Part shown: positions 1-8,537 of the stretch, one piece after another
Layout of the letters: each line of letters begins with the position of its first letter
Position numbering within the stretch: the first letter of the stretch is position 1
Source of the DNA: Phycisphaerae bacterium
GTDB lineage: Bacteria > Planctomycetota > Phycisphaerae > UBA1845
Direction of reading: 5' to 3'
DNA length: 62,476 nucleotides
Assembly: GCA_021604825.1 (NCBI GenBank)
Contig: BQJS01000004.1
Coordinates: forward strand, 1 to 62,476
Made by a program: the position numbers and the translations under genes
Notes under the pieces: generated by a model
What the model saw: only the letters and a program-made list of their open reading frames with translations
What the model was told of the DNA's origin: nothing
The model's database searches: none

Positions 1-1031
1 ATCGTCGTGCTCATCATGCCAACCGCACAGAATCCCCCACCGGTAGTCCCACCATTGTTGGACCCATCGGAACCGTCGCCGTTGTCTCCGCCTTGATCGT
101 CGCCACCCTGATCGTCGCCCCCTTGTCCGGATCCATCCTGACCGGAACCGTCCTGGCCACCATCATCCCCGCCGTCGCCATTGTCCCCACCATCTCCACC
201 GTTTCCGCTGTCGCCACCATCACCGCCATCGGTCGAACCATCATCACCGGTTCCGCCGTCATCACCGCCACCATCATCCGTACCGCCGTCGCCAGTTCCG
301 CCGTCATCCGTACCACCATCGTCGGTACCGCCATCGCCGGATCCACCACCCCCGCCGCCAGTACCGCCGCCACCACCAGTCGAAGCTGCGGTCACAGTCA
401 GTGTGAGCGGCAATGCATTTGAACCATTGTTTTGTCCTGCAAACCCGTTACCGATGCTGTACTCGTTGTACGAATCAGGATTGTTTGAAAACACCAATGA
501 GGCACCGGCTGCGGCGGCCATGTCCGGCGAAAGCAATCCGGCATTGCGAAAGATGTAAAACTCGTGAACGCCCTCAGCGTCAGCCCGAATCTCAAACGTT
601 CCCAACACCAGATCGGTGACCGCATCATTGATGGAAGTCGCCGGGCCGCTTGCAAATCCGGCAACGTACGAAAGGCCACCAACGGTTCCAGTTACGCCAC
701 TGTTTCCAAAGCCATTCGCGGGCGTGGTGGAGGCCACGAACAACGCGTCATTCTCCACCCGATCAGGCGTTTCCGTCGTACCGCTGTGATTCTGGGCAGC
801 ACCGGTCAGCGAGAATCCGTAACCACCCAGCCCAGCATTGGCCGCAGCATCGGCATCCTGCGTCCAAAGCACATTGACGATCACCGAGTCACCAACTTCC
901 ACCGAGGCGTTGACCGGATCACCCGATGCAAACTCGATCGAAAGTTGAGACGCTCGCGCGGTTGTCGCACAGCACAGTCCAAGAATCGTCAGAACCGCCA
1001 GTAGATTTCGCGCATTTGGTTGGTTTTGCAC
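1..1031 (-). CDS. Secreted cohesin-like protein with Gly/Asp-rich linker, cut by the window edge
   Basis: The frame opens at a GTG at 1031 preceded by GGAGG nine bases upstream and stays open to base 1 (about 343 residues). Residues 1-27 form a signal peptide (LLAVLTILGLCC core, ending near TARA). Residues about 28-210 look like a cohesin-type beta-sandwich (start LSIEFASGDPVNASVEVGDSV, then a GLGGYGFSL strand). From about 212 the chain is almost pure Gly, Asp, Ser, Thr and Asn, as in an extracellular linker. The last visible residues, FCAVGMM, follow a GGG run and may begin a C-terminal Cys-containing anchoring signal whose hydrophobic helix would lie outside the window. Cohesin-like assignment is by pattern only; other secreted beta-sandwich domains are possible. 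It may pair with dockerin-like tails elsewhere in the genome, such as at 55.2 kb. Confidence 0.7.
   Translation of the reverse strand, partial: MQNQPNARNLLAVLTILGLCCATTARASQLSIEFASGDPVNASVEVGDSVIVNVLWTQDADAAANAGLGGYGFSLTGAAQNHSGTTETPDRVENDALFVASTTPANGFGNSGVTGTVGGLSYVAGFASGPATSINDAVTDLVLGTFEIRADAEGVHEFYIFRNAGLLSPDMAAAAGASLVFSNNPDSYNEYSIGNGFAGQNNGSNALPLTLTVTAASTGGGGGTGGGGGGSGDGGTDDGGTDDGGTGDGGTDDGGGDDGGTGDDGSTDGGDGGDSGNGGDGGDNGDGGDDGGQDGSGQDGSGQGGDDQGGDDQGGDNGDGSDGSNNGGTTGGGFCAVGMMSTT
60..380 (-). repeat. Low-complexity GGT/GAT-rich coding repeat
   Basis: Degenerate triplet-based repeats (GGC/GGT with GAT/GAC, period mostly 9 to 15 bases) encode the GGTDDGG-type linker of the cohesin-like protein. 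Both strands are open in several frames here because of the composition, which makes false ORFs on either strand. Confidence 0.8.
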
Positions 1032-1462
1032 AGATCAACGCCTCCAGAAAATGAAACCCTCAATCGAAAGTTTCCAATACACATTCCACGTAAGAATTCT
1101 TCTCAATCTATCGACAGACAATTTGCCGTGGTTGTACTGGATACGTAGAGGAATCATTCGCCCCCAGTCCACCAAGTGGCCAGCCCATTATCGGAACACC
1201 CCACATGGGATCATAGACCCTCGTAGGCAGGATTTCTGTCGAAAATCCAAAGCGCCCAACGCGGCAGGTTCGCCCCAAAATGCATCCAGCCCTCAGAAAC
1301 GGGCTGCTGTAATGAAGATTGCGGCACTTTGCCGTGCGAAAAACTGGAAATTCAAAACATTTCTCGAATATCGCGCCCCTGAACCGATCTACCAATATCC
1401 GCCCTTGGCTGGAACGAACTACGCTGGCACGAGTGAGCGGAGCAAGAAGACCTTGAGGCGAT
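1032..1462. other. Divergent intergenic region
   Basis: The 431 bases separate the minus-strand cohesin-like gene from the plus-strand spermidine-synthase-like gene, so they should hold both promoters. I see a short hairpin, CAGCCC at 1287-1292 with GGGCTG at 1301-1306, but no convincing promoter and no gene. Confidence 0.5.
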
Positions 1463-3772
1463 TTGAAGCATGTCGTGACCCTGTTATGCTTATCCCGCAA
1501 CAGAACACCTCAGGTATCGCAATTTCCAACGGAGTTTAACCCCAGAGTGCTTGGCATATTCGCATTGACCATTTTCTGCAGCGCGTGCCTTCTTTTTCTC
1601 GTCCAGCCAATGGTCGGCAAGATGGTGCTTCCGTATCTTGGGGGTACACCCGCCGTCTGGAATACGTGCATGGTATTCTTCCAAGCACTCTTGCTGGCTG
1701 GCTATGCGTACGTGCATGGATCGGTAAAGTGGTTTGGCGTGCGCAAGCAAGCCGCATTCCACCTGCTGCTGCTACTCGCGCCGCTTGTTGTGCTGCCCAT
1801 CACAATCGACACACAGTCGGTCCCCACAGAAATGGATAATCCTGTCGGTTGGTTGCTCCTTCGGCTGCTTTTGGGCGCCGGACTCCCCTTCTTTGTTATT
1901 TCAACGAGCGCACCGCTTCTGCAAATGTGGTTCGCAGAAACAAGTCACCGCTCGGCCAAGGACCCTTATTTTTTATACGCCGCCAGCAACTTCGGAAGCA
2001 TGATTGCCCTGCTGGGTTATCCCATTCTCGTCGAACCGGCATTCGCCCTCGATGACCAGCGGGAGCTTTGGAAATACGGATACATGCTGTTGATCGTATT
2101 GGCTTTCGCTTGCGCCGTAGTCATGTGGCGATCGCGTCCATCAGGCTCCCTCGATACGGATTCAGTCGAAAGCGGTGTTGACGAGAATTCCAGCGCCAGC
2201 GAACCAGTCACATCGTGGCGGCAGATACGCTGGGTGCTGCTGGCGTTCGTTCCGTCAAGTTTAATGCTTGGAGTGACAACACATGTCACCACGGAGATCG
2301 CACCAGTTCCGTTGTTATGGGTTGTGCCGCTGGCTCTTTATCTGTTCACGTTCGTGCTCGTGTTTGCGCAGAAACAGATCATTCCGCATCGAATCGTTTT
2401 GAAGTTGCTCCCTGTGTTCATCGTACCAACGGCTATCATGACCGTCAGGAACGAGGCTCAATTTGGCCTTATTCCATTACCATTTCATTTGATTACGTTC
2501 TTTCTCGTATCGATGGCCTGCCACGGTGAGATGGCCGCTGACCGCCCGTCCACGAAGGATCTAACCAAGTTCTACCTGCTCATGTCCGTTGGCGGAGTGT
2601 TGGGAGGCATCGCCAACTCGATCGTCTCGCCGATGGTTTTTAGCACGCTCGCAGAGTACCCGTTGGTGATGGTCATCGCGTGCTTCGCGCTGGCTTCCAA
2701 GCCCAAACTCGGAAAACCAGACAAACGAGTCGCCCAGGATTTCGGCTACGCTGTCGTGTTCGGGATTGTCATCGCGGCAATGCTGTTCTATATGTTGAAG
2801 GACAACACCGGCAATACGCGATCATTCAATCCCCTCGCATTGCTCGTGCCAGCCGCCATGTGTTGGGCGTGTACCAATCGACCGATACGTTACGCGTTCA
2901 TGGTGGCGTCGATGGTAACGGTGTCGCTGATCTGTTTCGAAATGAAGTCCGATCGCTCATTGCACATGGGCCGAAACTTCTACGGGACCAAGCGGGTTGT
3001 CGTCGATCCAAACAATACCGTACACACATTCATTCACGGCGCAACGGTCCATGGCGTTCAATTGCTCGCCGATGAATCAGCCCCCGTGCCTCGAACCTAC
3101 TTCCACCCTGATGGGCCCGTCGGAGATGTCTTCGAACTGATCAATCGCAACAGCGATGCAAAGGAGATCGGCGTCATCGGATTGGGCGTCGGTTCGATGG
3201 CAAGCCCCGTCTATGCGAAGGCGTCCGACAGTTTCACGCTATACGAGATCGATCCAGCCGTCGCCCGCATCGCCAAGAATCCGGAGTTCTTTACTTTCCT
3301 GAAAGACTGCCCCGCGCAGACCAGGGTCGTACTGGGAGACGGCCGCCTCACCCTGGCCAATGCACCAGATCAACACTACGACGCTATCTTCCTGGATGCG
3401 TTCAGCTCGGACGCCGTGCCCACACACCTGCTCACCCGCGAGGCTATTAAACTCTACGAGTCGAAACTGAAAGATGGCGGTATCCTTACTTTCAACATGA
3501 GCAACCGGTATCTCGACTTCGCCCCTTTGCTCGCAGCCATGGCTGACGAAACGGGTTTCGAATGCGTCATGCGGAACGACGTCGTCCCACCACAGGTCGT
3601 GAAAAATACGGGTAGAGTTTCGTCCCGATTTATGGCCATGACGCAAGACAAGAACAACATTCGGCTATTAAAGGCGACTGGGAAATGGGATGACGTTGAA
3701 TTGGAAGACGATCACCCGATCTGGACCGACAAGTATACGAACGTGTTCAGACTGCTCGATTGGGGGAACTGA
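1463..3772 (+). CDS. Membrane protein fused to a spermidine synthase-like (Rossmann) domain
   Basis: A 769-residue polytopic membrane protein. Residues about 30-490 carry many hydrophobic helices and the family signature LFLVQPMVGKMVLP followed by GGTPAVWNTCMVFFQALLLAGY, as in fused MFS/spermidine-synthase proteins. Residues about 560-720 form a soluble class I methyltransferase-fold domain with the nucleotide motif GVIGLGVGSMA, the acidic strand-end LYEIDP, GDGR and FLDAFSSDAVPTHLLT. Whether it makes polyamines or transfers another group is unknown. The start is uncertain: TTG at 1463 has GAGG just upstream, while the in-frame GTG at 1547 lies nearer the first conserved helix. It heads the plus-strand run that continues with sulfatase-like and glycosyltransferase genes, 170 bases upstream of the next one. 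Confidence 0.85.
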   Translation: MKHVVTLLCLSRNRTPQVSQFPTEFNPRVLGIFALTIFCSACLLFLVQPMVGKMVLPYLGGTPAVWNTCMVFFQALLLAGYAYVHGSVKWFGVRKQAAFHLLLLLAPLVVLPITIDTQSVPTEMDNPVGWLLLRLLLGAGLPFFVISTSAPLLQMWFAETSHRSAKDPYFLYAASNFGSMIALLGYPILVEPAFALDDQRELWKYGYMLLIVLAFACAVVMWRSRPSGSLDTDSVESGVDENSSASEPVTSWRQIRWVLLAFVPSSLMLGVTTHVTTEIAPVPLLWVVPLALYLFTFVLVFAQKQIIPHRIVLKLLPVFIVPTAIMTVRNEAQFGLIPLPFHLITFFLVSMACHGEMAADRPSTKDLTKFYLLMSVGGVLGGIANSIVSPMVFSTLAEYPLVMVIACFALASKPKLGKPDKRVAQDFGYAVVFGIVIAAMLFYMLKDNTGNTRSFNPLALLVPAAMCWACTNRPIRYAFMVASMVTVSLICFEMKSDRSLHMGRNFYGTKRVVVDPNNTVHTFIHGATVHGVQLLADESAPVPRTYFHPDGPVGDVFELINRNSDAKEIGVIGLGVGSMASPVYAKASDSFTLYEIDPAVARIAKNPEFFTFLKDCPAQTRVVLGDGRLTLANAPDQHYDAIFLDAFSSDAVPTHLLTREAIKLYESKLKDGGILTFNMSNRYLDFAPLLAAMADETGFECVMRNDVVPPQVVKNTGRVSSRFMAMTQDKNNIRLLKATGKWDDVELEDDHPIWTDKYTNVFRLLDWGN

Positions 3773-3942
3773 GGATGTGTCATGCCACGCCCCCGGAAAT
3801 CGGTTAAAAACCCAGTTACGCCCCGTACGACGGGCGATAATCTTTGGAGTATAAGAACGACTCTGTTGCGATTTCGGATCGGCCGAACCAAACCACGACC
3901 GATCGCGTAGCAACTTCTGGAATCCCTGAGTACCCTTTGACC

Positions 3943-5484
3943 ATGAACGTTCAACAACTCCAATTCAGAATCGCTGTTTTGATTTGCGTGCCAGCGTTAC
4001 TCGTCCAAACGAGCGGATGCCGTAACAAACCCAACGCGCGCGCCAAAGCACCGCGAACAGCGCTCAAGAACGCACCCGAGATCGACAACGTCATCATCAT
4101 CTCGATCGACACCCTCCGAGCCGACCACCTGGGATGTTATGGCCACCCCTTCGTTAAGTCGCCCAACATCGACGCCTTTGCGAAGGAATCCGTTGTTTTT
4201 GAAAACCACATCAGCGCCGCGCCAACAACCCTTGCGTCACACACTTCGTTGATGACCGGCACCTACCCCCACACGCATGGCGGCGCGAGGAATCGTTACG
4301 TACTTGGCGACGAAAACGAGATGCTCGCAGAAGTCCTCTCAAAAAATGGTTTCGATTGCGCCGGCATCATCGGAGCGTTTCCACTCGACTCCGTCTTCAA
4401 TTTTGACCAGGGCTTTGCCCATTACGACGCGACTTTCACAATCTCGCATGAGAAGGGTGTCGTGGATCAGCACCAACGCCTTGCGACTGACGTTACCGAT
4501 GCCGCCATCCGCTGGCTCGACAAGCGCACAAAGAAAGAAAATGCCGACCGCGACCGTCTTTTCATGTTTGTTCATTACTTTGACGTACATTGGCCATACG
4601 AGGCTCCCTTCAAGTATCGCCGACTGTATGGCGAAAGTGGCTCGCGCAAGAAGGGCTCGATGGCCAACATCAAGATCGTCCGCAAGTTGCTCAGGGCCGC
4701 CGAGAATGACCCAGCGCAACTCGAGAAAGCAATGGCGTTTGCAAGGGCACTGGACAACGAATACGCGGCTGAGATTACTTACTGCGATGAGCACGTTGGT
4801 CGGCTACTGGACGACTTGAAGAAGCGCGGCATCTACGACAAGTCACTGATCATTCTCACGTCCGACCATGGCGAGACCATGCACGAGCATGACTTGTATT
4901 TTAGTCACGGGACAACCGTGTACGATTCAGAAGTCCATACGCCTCTCATCGTTCGGTTTCCGGGCCAATCCCATGCAGGCCGGCGCGTCTCGCAGGTCGT
5001 ATCCAATGTCGATGTTGTCCCTACAATCTTACACCTGCTGAATCTACCGGGTATAAAACGAATGGAGGGCGTGAGTTTCGCTGGTGTTGTCGACGGCCCA
5101 ATCCCCGAGCGATCACCAGTTTTTGCCGAAGCCACCCAACCGTGGTGGGATGAACGCTTTCACGACACGTCGGGTTGGGTCAATCAAAAGAAATTCCAAT
5201 GCGTGCGCACCAATGCGTTCAAGTACGTCGCCCGAGACCCTGACCAAATATACGGCTTCTATGATCTAGAAGCCGATCGCGATGAGCAAAACAACCTGAT
5301 CGACTCCAAGAACCCACAGCACATCAAACTCATCGCCAACATGAAGAAGCGACTCGCCGATTGGCAAATGCAAGCCGCCCCAATTCCAGCATTTGAAGAC
5401 AAGTCGCCCGAAACACTCCAAAAAATGCACCATCTCGGCTACGCGGGTCCGGCAGATGACCTCATTGACGCGACCACGAATTAG
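3943..5484 (+). CDS. Sulfatase-fold lipoprotein with Thr at the nucleophile position
   Basis: About 513 residues from the ATG at 3943; the frame extends up to 3844 but the region before this ATG is not protein-like, and the ATG gives a proper signal sequence ending in TSGC (lipid-attachable Cys26). The alkaline phosphatase/sulfatase core is clear: IIISIDTLRADHLGCYG with metal ligand D56, the nucleophile helix TTLASHTSLMTG at 95-106, and LTSDHGETMHEHD in the second half. Classical sulfatases have Cys or Ser in C/S-x-P-S/A-R; here the aligned residues are Thr96 and His100, which resembles Thr-nucleophile phosphotransferases of the same fold and makes formylglycine maturation impossible. The substrate is unknown. 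Start of the next gene lies 6 bases after the stop, so they are probably co-transcribed. Confidence 0.87.
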   Translation: MNVQQLQFRIAVLICVPALLVQTSGCRNKPNARAKAPRTALKNAPEIDNVIIISIDTLRADHLGCYGHPFVKSPNIDAFAKESVVFENHISAAPTTLASHTSLMTGTYPHTHGGARNRYVLGDENEMLAEVLSKNGFDCAGIIGAFPLDSVFNFDQGFAHYDATFTISHEKGVVDQHQRLATDVTDAAIRWLDKRTKKENADRDRLFMFVHYFDVHWPYEAPFKYRRLYGESGSRKKGSMANIKIVRKLLRAAENDPAQLEKAMAFARALDNEYAAEITYCDEHVGRLLDDLKKRGIYDKSLIILTSDHGETMHEHDLYFSHGTTVYDSEVHTPLIVRFPGQSHAGRRVSQVVSNVDVVPTILHLLNLPGIKRMEGVSFAGVVDGPIPERSPVFAEATQPWWDERFHDTSGWVNQKKFQCVRTNAFKYVARDPDQIYGFYDLEADRDEQNNLIDSKNPQHIKLIANMKKRLADWQMQAAPIPAFEDKSPETLQKMHHLGYAGPADDLIDATTN

Positions 5485-5490
5485 GCACAG

Positions 5491-6921
5491 ATGAAACCAA
5501 GAACAGACGCCATTCGATCGCAAAGGACAATTCTGTGGTTGATCATATTGACTGCGTTTGGGACTAGACTGTTCGCGTTATTTGCGTCAGCAGACATCGC
5601 CCCACTGTTCGATGAGAAGAACTACTTGCTCCGGGCTGAGCACCTTCTAAACGGCGATGGGTTTGTCGGATCTTACCAATCTTGGGTGCGGCATGATGAA
5701 AGCCCGTACATCGCTGATCTCCCCCAATACAAAGGCACCTATCAGCCCCCCTTCTACGCCGTTTTTGTCGCTGCGATCTTTTCGATCTCCGGCCACAGTG
5801 TGCTGGCGGTCAAGTTCGCGCAAACCGTCTTGGGGACGCTGACTGTCCTGATGGTTTATTGGATCGCCCGCTCATGGTTCAATCAAAAAGCGGGGCTGAT
5901 CGCGGCTGCGTATTGCGCGGTGTACCCCAACCTCATCGCATTTACGCACTATCTGTGGACTGAAACGCTCTTTACTTTCCTGATTCTTCTCGCAATCGGA
6001 TTTCTGACCACGCGCGAAGGCTTACCTTCAAGAAAGCGTTGCGTTGCGGCTGGCTGCACACTTGCGATCGCATCCCTAACGCGAGCGGCAATCCTATACT
6101 TTGCACCATTTCTGCTCGCGTGGCTCGTCGTATCACACGCAAGAGACCGAAGTCGAGCAATTGGTCGTTCAGCACTGGTCGGATTGGCACTGCTCGCAAT
6201 ACTTGCTCCGTGGATTGTTCGCAATTATCAAGTCCATGATGCACTCGTTCTGGTCGACACGAATGGGCCATACAATGTCTGGCGGGGCAATGCCGGTAAA
6301 AAAACTTTCAAGAGGCGACCACACGAGCCAAGCTTCAGTTACGACGCTCCGTTTCAATCTATCCCATTGCTGCCTGTAAGAGAAAACCGTGAACCAGAAT
6401 TGATTGAGCTGGCCCGAAAGCAACACAACGTCAAGTGGCCGACAGACTTGCAGGTCACCGAGACCGCCAGCAAGGAGGCCATCAAAAGCATCAGGAGCGA
6501 CTTGTCGTATTTCGCCTATGCGGGATGCATAAAGCTTATCGACATGTGGAATCCAACTTCGTTCTTGATTCGCCACTTCAGGCTCGGGCGATATGGCCCA
6601 GTCAACCCGACCATCCGACGCACCATCGAATGGTCGGCGATAATAACCTACGTCTGCGCGATGCTATTCGCGTTTCCTGGGCTTTTGTTGCATCTGCGGA
6701 ACCGACACACTTGGTTGATCGTAATGATGGTAGGGTACTTTTGCGCCATCCACGCGATCGCATTCGGCCTCACCCGATTTCGGCTTCCGCTCATGCCGTT
6801 TATCATCATGTTGGCCGCCGCAGGGATCGCTGCGATGTTCGCCTCAAATGAAGACGACGAACCCAACGATGAAGGCGACATCGCCGATTCGTATGGGGGA
6901 GAGAGCTTAAGACATGAATAG
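5491..6921 (+). CDS. GT-C family glycosyltransferase (GT39/ArnT-like membrane protein)
   Basis: A 476-residue polytopic protein of the dolichyl-phosphate-mannose/undecaprenyl-phosphate-sugar transferase type. Helix 1 (residues about 14-33) is followed by the acidic loop motif LFDEKNY with D41-E42, as expected for the catalytic Asp in the first periplasmic loop of GT-C enzymes; KGTYQPPFYAVFVA and LTRAAILYF are typical of the family. About ten more helices follow, with a hydrophilic Lys/Arg-rich periplasmic stretch around residues 270-340 and an acidic cytoplasmic tail. It would transfer a sugar from a lipid carrier to an outer acceptor. It starts 6 bases after the first sulfatase-like gene and overlaps the next by 8 bases, so the three are translationally linked. 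Confidence 0.85.
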   Translation: MKPRTDAIRSQRTILWLIILTAFGTRLFALFASADIAPLFDEKNYLLRAEHLLNGDGFVGSYQSWVRHDESPYIADLPQYKGTYQPPFYAVFVAAIFSISGHSVLAVKFAQTVLGTLTVLMVYWIARSWFNQKAGLIAAAYCAVYPNLIAFTHYLWTETLFTFLILLAIGFLTTREGLPSRKRCVAAGCTLAIASLTRAAILYFAPFLLAWLVVSHARDRSRAIGRSALVGLALLAILAPWIVRNYQVHDALVLVDTNGPYNVWRGNAGKKTFKRRPHEPSFSYDAPFQSIPLLPVRENREPELIELARKQHNVKWPTDLQVTETASKEAIKSIRSDLSYFAYAGCIKLIDMWNPTSFLIRHFRLGRYGPVNPTIRRTIEWSAIITYVCAMLFAFPGLLLHLRNRHTWLIVMMVGYFCAIHAIAFGLTRFRLPLMPFIIMLAAAGIAAMFASNEDDEPNDEGDIADSYGGESLRHE

Positions 6922-8527
6922 TGCCACGAACTCGTTGTCGCAAGGTCGGCGTAACTGGCTTCGTTTGCTCGCCATGATCTGTTTGATGACGTGCTGCACG
7001 TTGGCATCATCTTGCAAGCAAACCAACAAGCAGAAATCCAGCCAGCCCAACGTCCTGTTCATCGTACTCGACACCACCCGCGCCGATCGACTCGGACTCT
7101 ATGGCCACCATCGCCCGACCACACCGTTTCTCGACGAGTGGGCAAAGAAAGCACTCGTCTTTGAAGACTGCCTGTCCGCTTCCAGCACAACCGTCCCATC
7201 GCACGCCTCGATGTTCACCGGATTGCTGCCGTCGACCCATCTCACGGACAACAGCCATCCGACGTTAGACGACAAATACGAAACACTCGCCGAAATTCTG
7301 GGTAAAAGCGGATACCGATCGTTCTTGTTCTCAGCCAACCCGTTTGTCGCGGCTGACAATAACTTCGACCAAGGATTCGACGTCACCGAACACCCTTGGA
7401 GCGATCAACACATCACCAAGTCTGCCGACATTATCCGCGCCAAGATCGACCCAACCGACAAGAGCAGTGATCTTCCCCGCAAGTTTCAAAGCGGCCAAGT
7501 GGCGGATTGGGCAATTAAGGCCTGCGGTGAAGTAGCCGAAGGTGCGTTGACTTCGTGGTTGGATCGCAGCGAAAGCGATAAACCGTACTTCGCCTTCATC
7601 AACTACATGGAAGCCCACCGCCCGTTGCTGCCACCCAGGCGGATACGCGAAAAATTCATGACCAAAGCACAGATCGCGCGCTCGTACAAGACGGATGTGT
7701 CCTGGGCCCGCATGTGGGAATATGTGTTTGACCTCTTCGACTATCGCAGGGAAGAAGAAGAAGTCATCGACCTGACCTACGATGCCGCCATCGCCGAGCT
7801 TGACGAAATCCTCAAGAGCCTGCTGACAACGGTTGAGCAGCGCGGCGAACTCGACAACACGCTCGTCATCATCACAGCCGACCACGGCGAACATCTTTGC
7901 GAACACCACTTGCTTGACCATCAATACTCGCTCTATCAACCGCTGCTCAAGGTCCCCATGATCCTCTGGCACCCATCGCGCGTGACAGCTGGGCGTAATT
8001 CAGATCCGGTGGCCAACATCGACGTATTTCCAACCATCCTCGAGTTGGCTGATATCGCGAGTAAGCCCACTCCCAGCCAGCATGCTCGTTCCCTCATGCA
8101 AACAACAGCCCAACGCGTTCGACACTCGGATTACTTCTCGCCGCCAACGAGACAAATCAACGAGGCAAAGCGCATTCATCGCTCTTGGAATCCGAAACCC
8201 TTCCTGCGCAAATTGCGCGCGGTTGTAGATGGTAACTACAAGTTAATCTGGTCGTCAGACCAGGATCACGCGCTCTACGATCTAAGCACCGATCCCGGCG
8301 AAAAACACAATTTATTCAATAGGGAACCAGAAATCGCAACGGCAATCCTCGCGCAGATTATTCCCGCCGCCAAACGCGGCGCAGATGGCAGCCATGCCAG
8401 CAAGGAACCGCATTCCGCAGGCCATGCCCAACGGATGACAGCGCTTGGATACGCCGGCTCGGATGATTCTGACGTCAACACCACCGGAGTCGATACCAAC
8501 GGCACCGAATGGCAGACTGAGAAATAA
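6914..8527 (+). CDS. Second sulfatase-fold lipoprotein with Thr at the nucleophile position
   Basis: The 537-residue product has an N-terminal signal sequence ending in LASSC (Cys34), so it is a predicted lipoprotein. Fold motifs are VLFIVLDTTRADRLGLYG (metal ligand D53), the nucleophile segment STTVPSHASMFTG with Thr93 and His97, and ITADHGEHLCEH. As in the upstream paralogue, Thr replaces the Cys/Ser that formylglycine sulfatases need, and His replaces the Arg. The start overlaps the GT-C gene by 8 bases. The two paralogues are clearly diverged (different inserts between residues 130 and 260), so they probably act on different substrates or sites. A phosphodiesterase, phosphotransferase or true sulfatase role cannot be separated from sequence alone. 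Confidence 0.87.
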   Translation: MNSATNSLSQGRRNWLRLLAMICLMTCCTLASSCKQTNKQKSSQPNVLFIVLDTTRADRLGLYGHHRPTTPFLDEWAKKALVFEDCLSASSTTVPSHASMFTGLLPSTHLTDNSHPTLDDKYETLAEILGKSGYRSFLFSANPFVAADNNFDQGFDVTEHPWSDQHITKSADIIRAKIDPTDKSSDLPRKFQSGQVADWAIKACGEVAEGALTSWLDRSESDKPYFAFINYMEAHRPLLPPRRIREKFMTKAQIARSYKTDVSWARMWEYVFDLFDYRREEEEVIDLTYDAAIAELDEILKSLLTTVEQRGELDNTLVIITADHGEHLCEHHLLDHQYSLYQPLLKVPMILWHPSRVTAGRNSDPVANIDVFPTILELADIASKPTPSQHARSLMQTTAQRVRHSDYFSPPTRQINEAKRIHRSWNPKPFLRKLRAVVDGNYKLIWSSDQDHALYDLSTDPGEKHNLFNREPEIATAILAQIIPAAKRGADGSHASKEPHSAGHAQRMTALGYAGSDDSDVNTTGVDTNGTEWQTEK

Positions 8528-8537
8528 GGCGATTTAA

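Noticed and set aside
93..558. Thr/Pro/Ser-rich plus-strand frames at the left edge
   Set aside because: They are the complement of the Gly/Asp linker of the cohesin-like protein and have no start signals.
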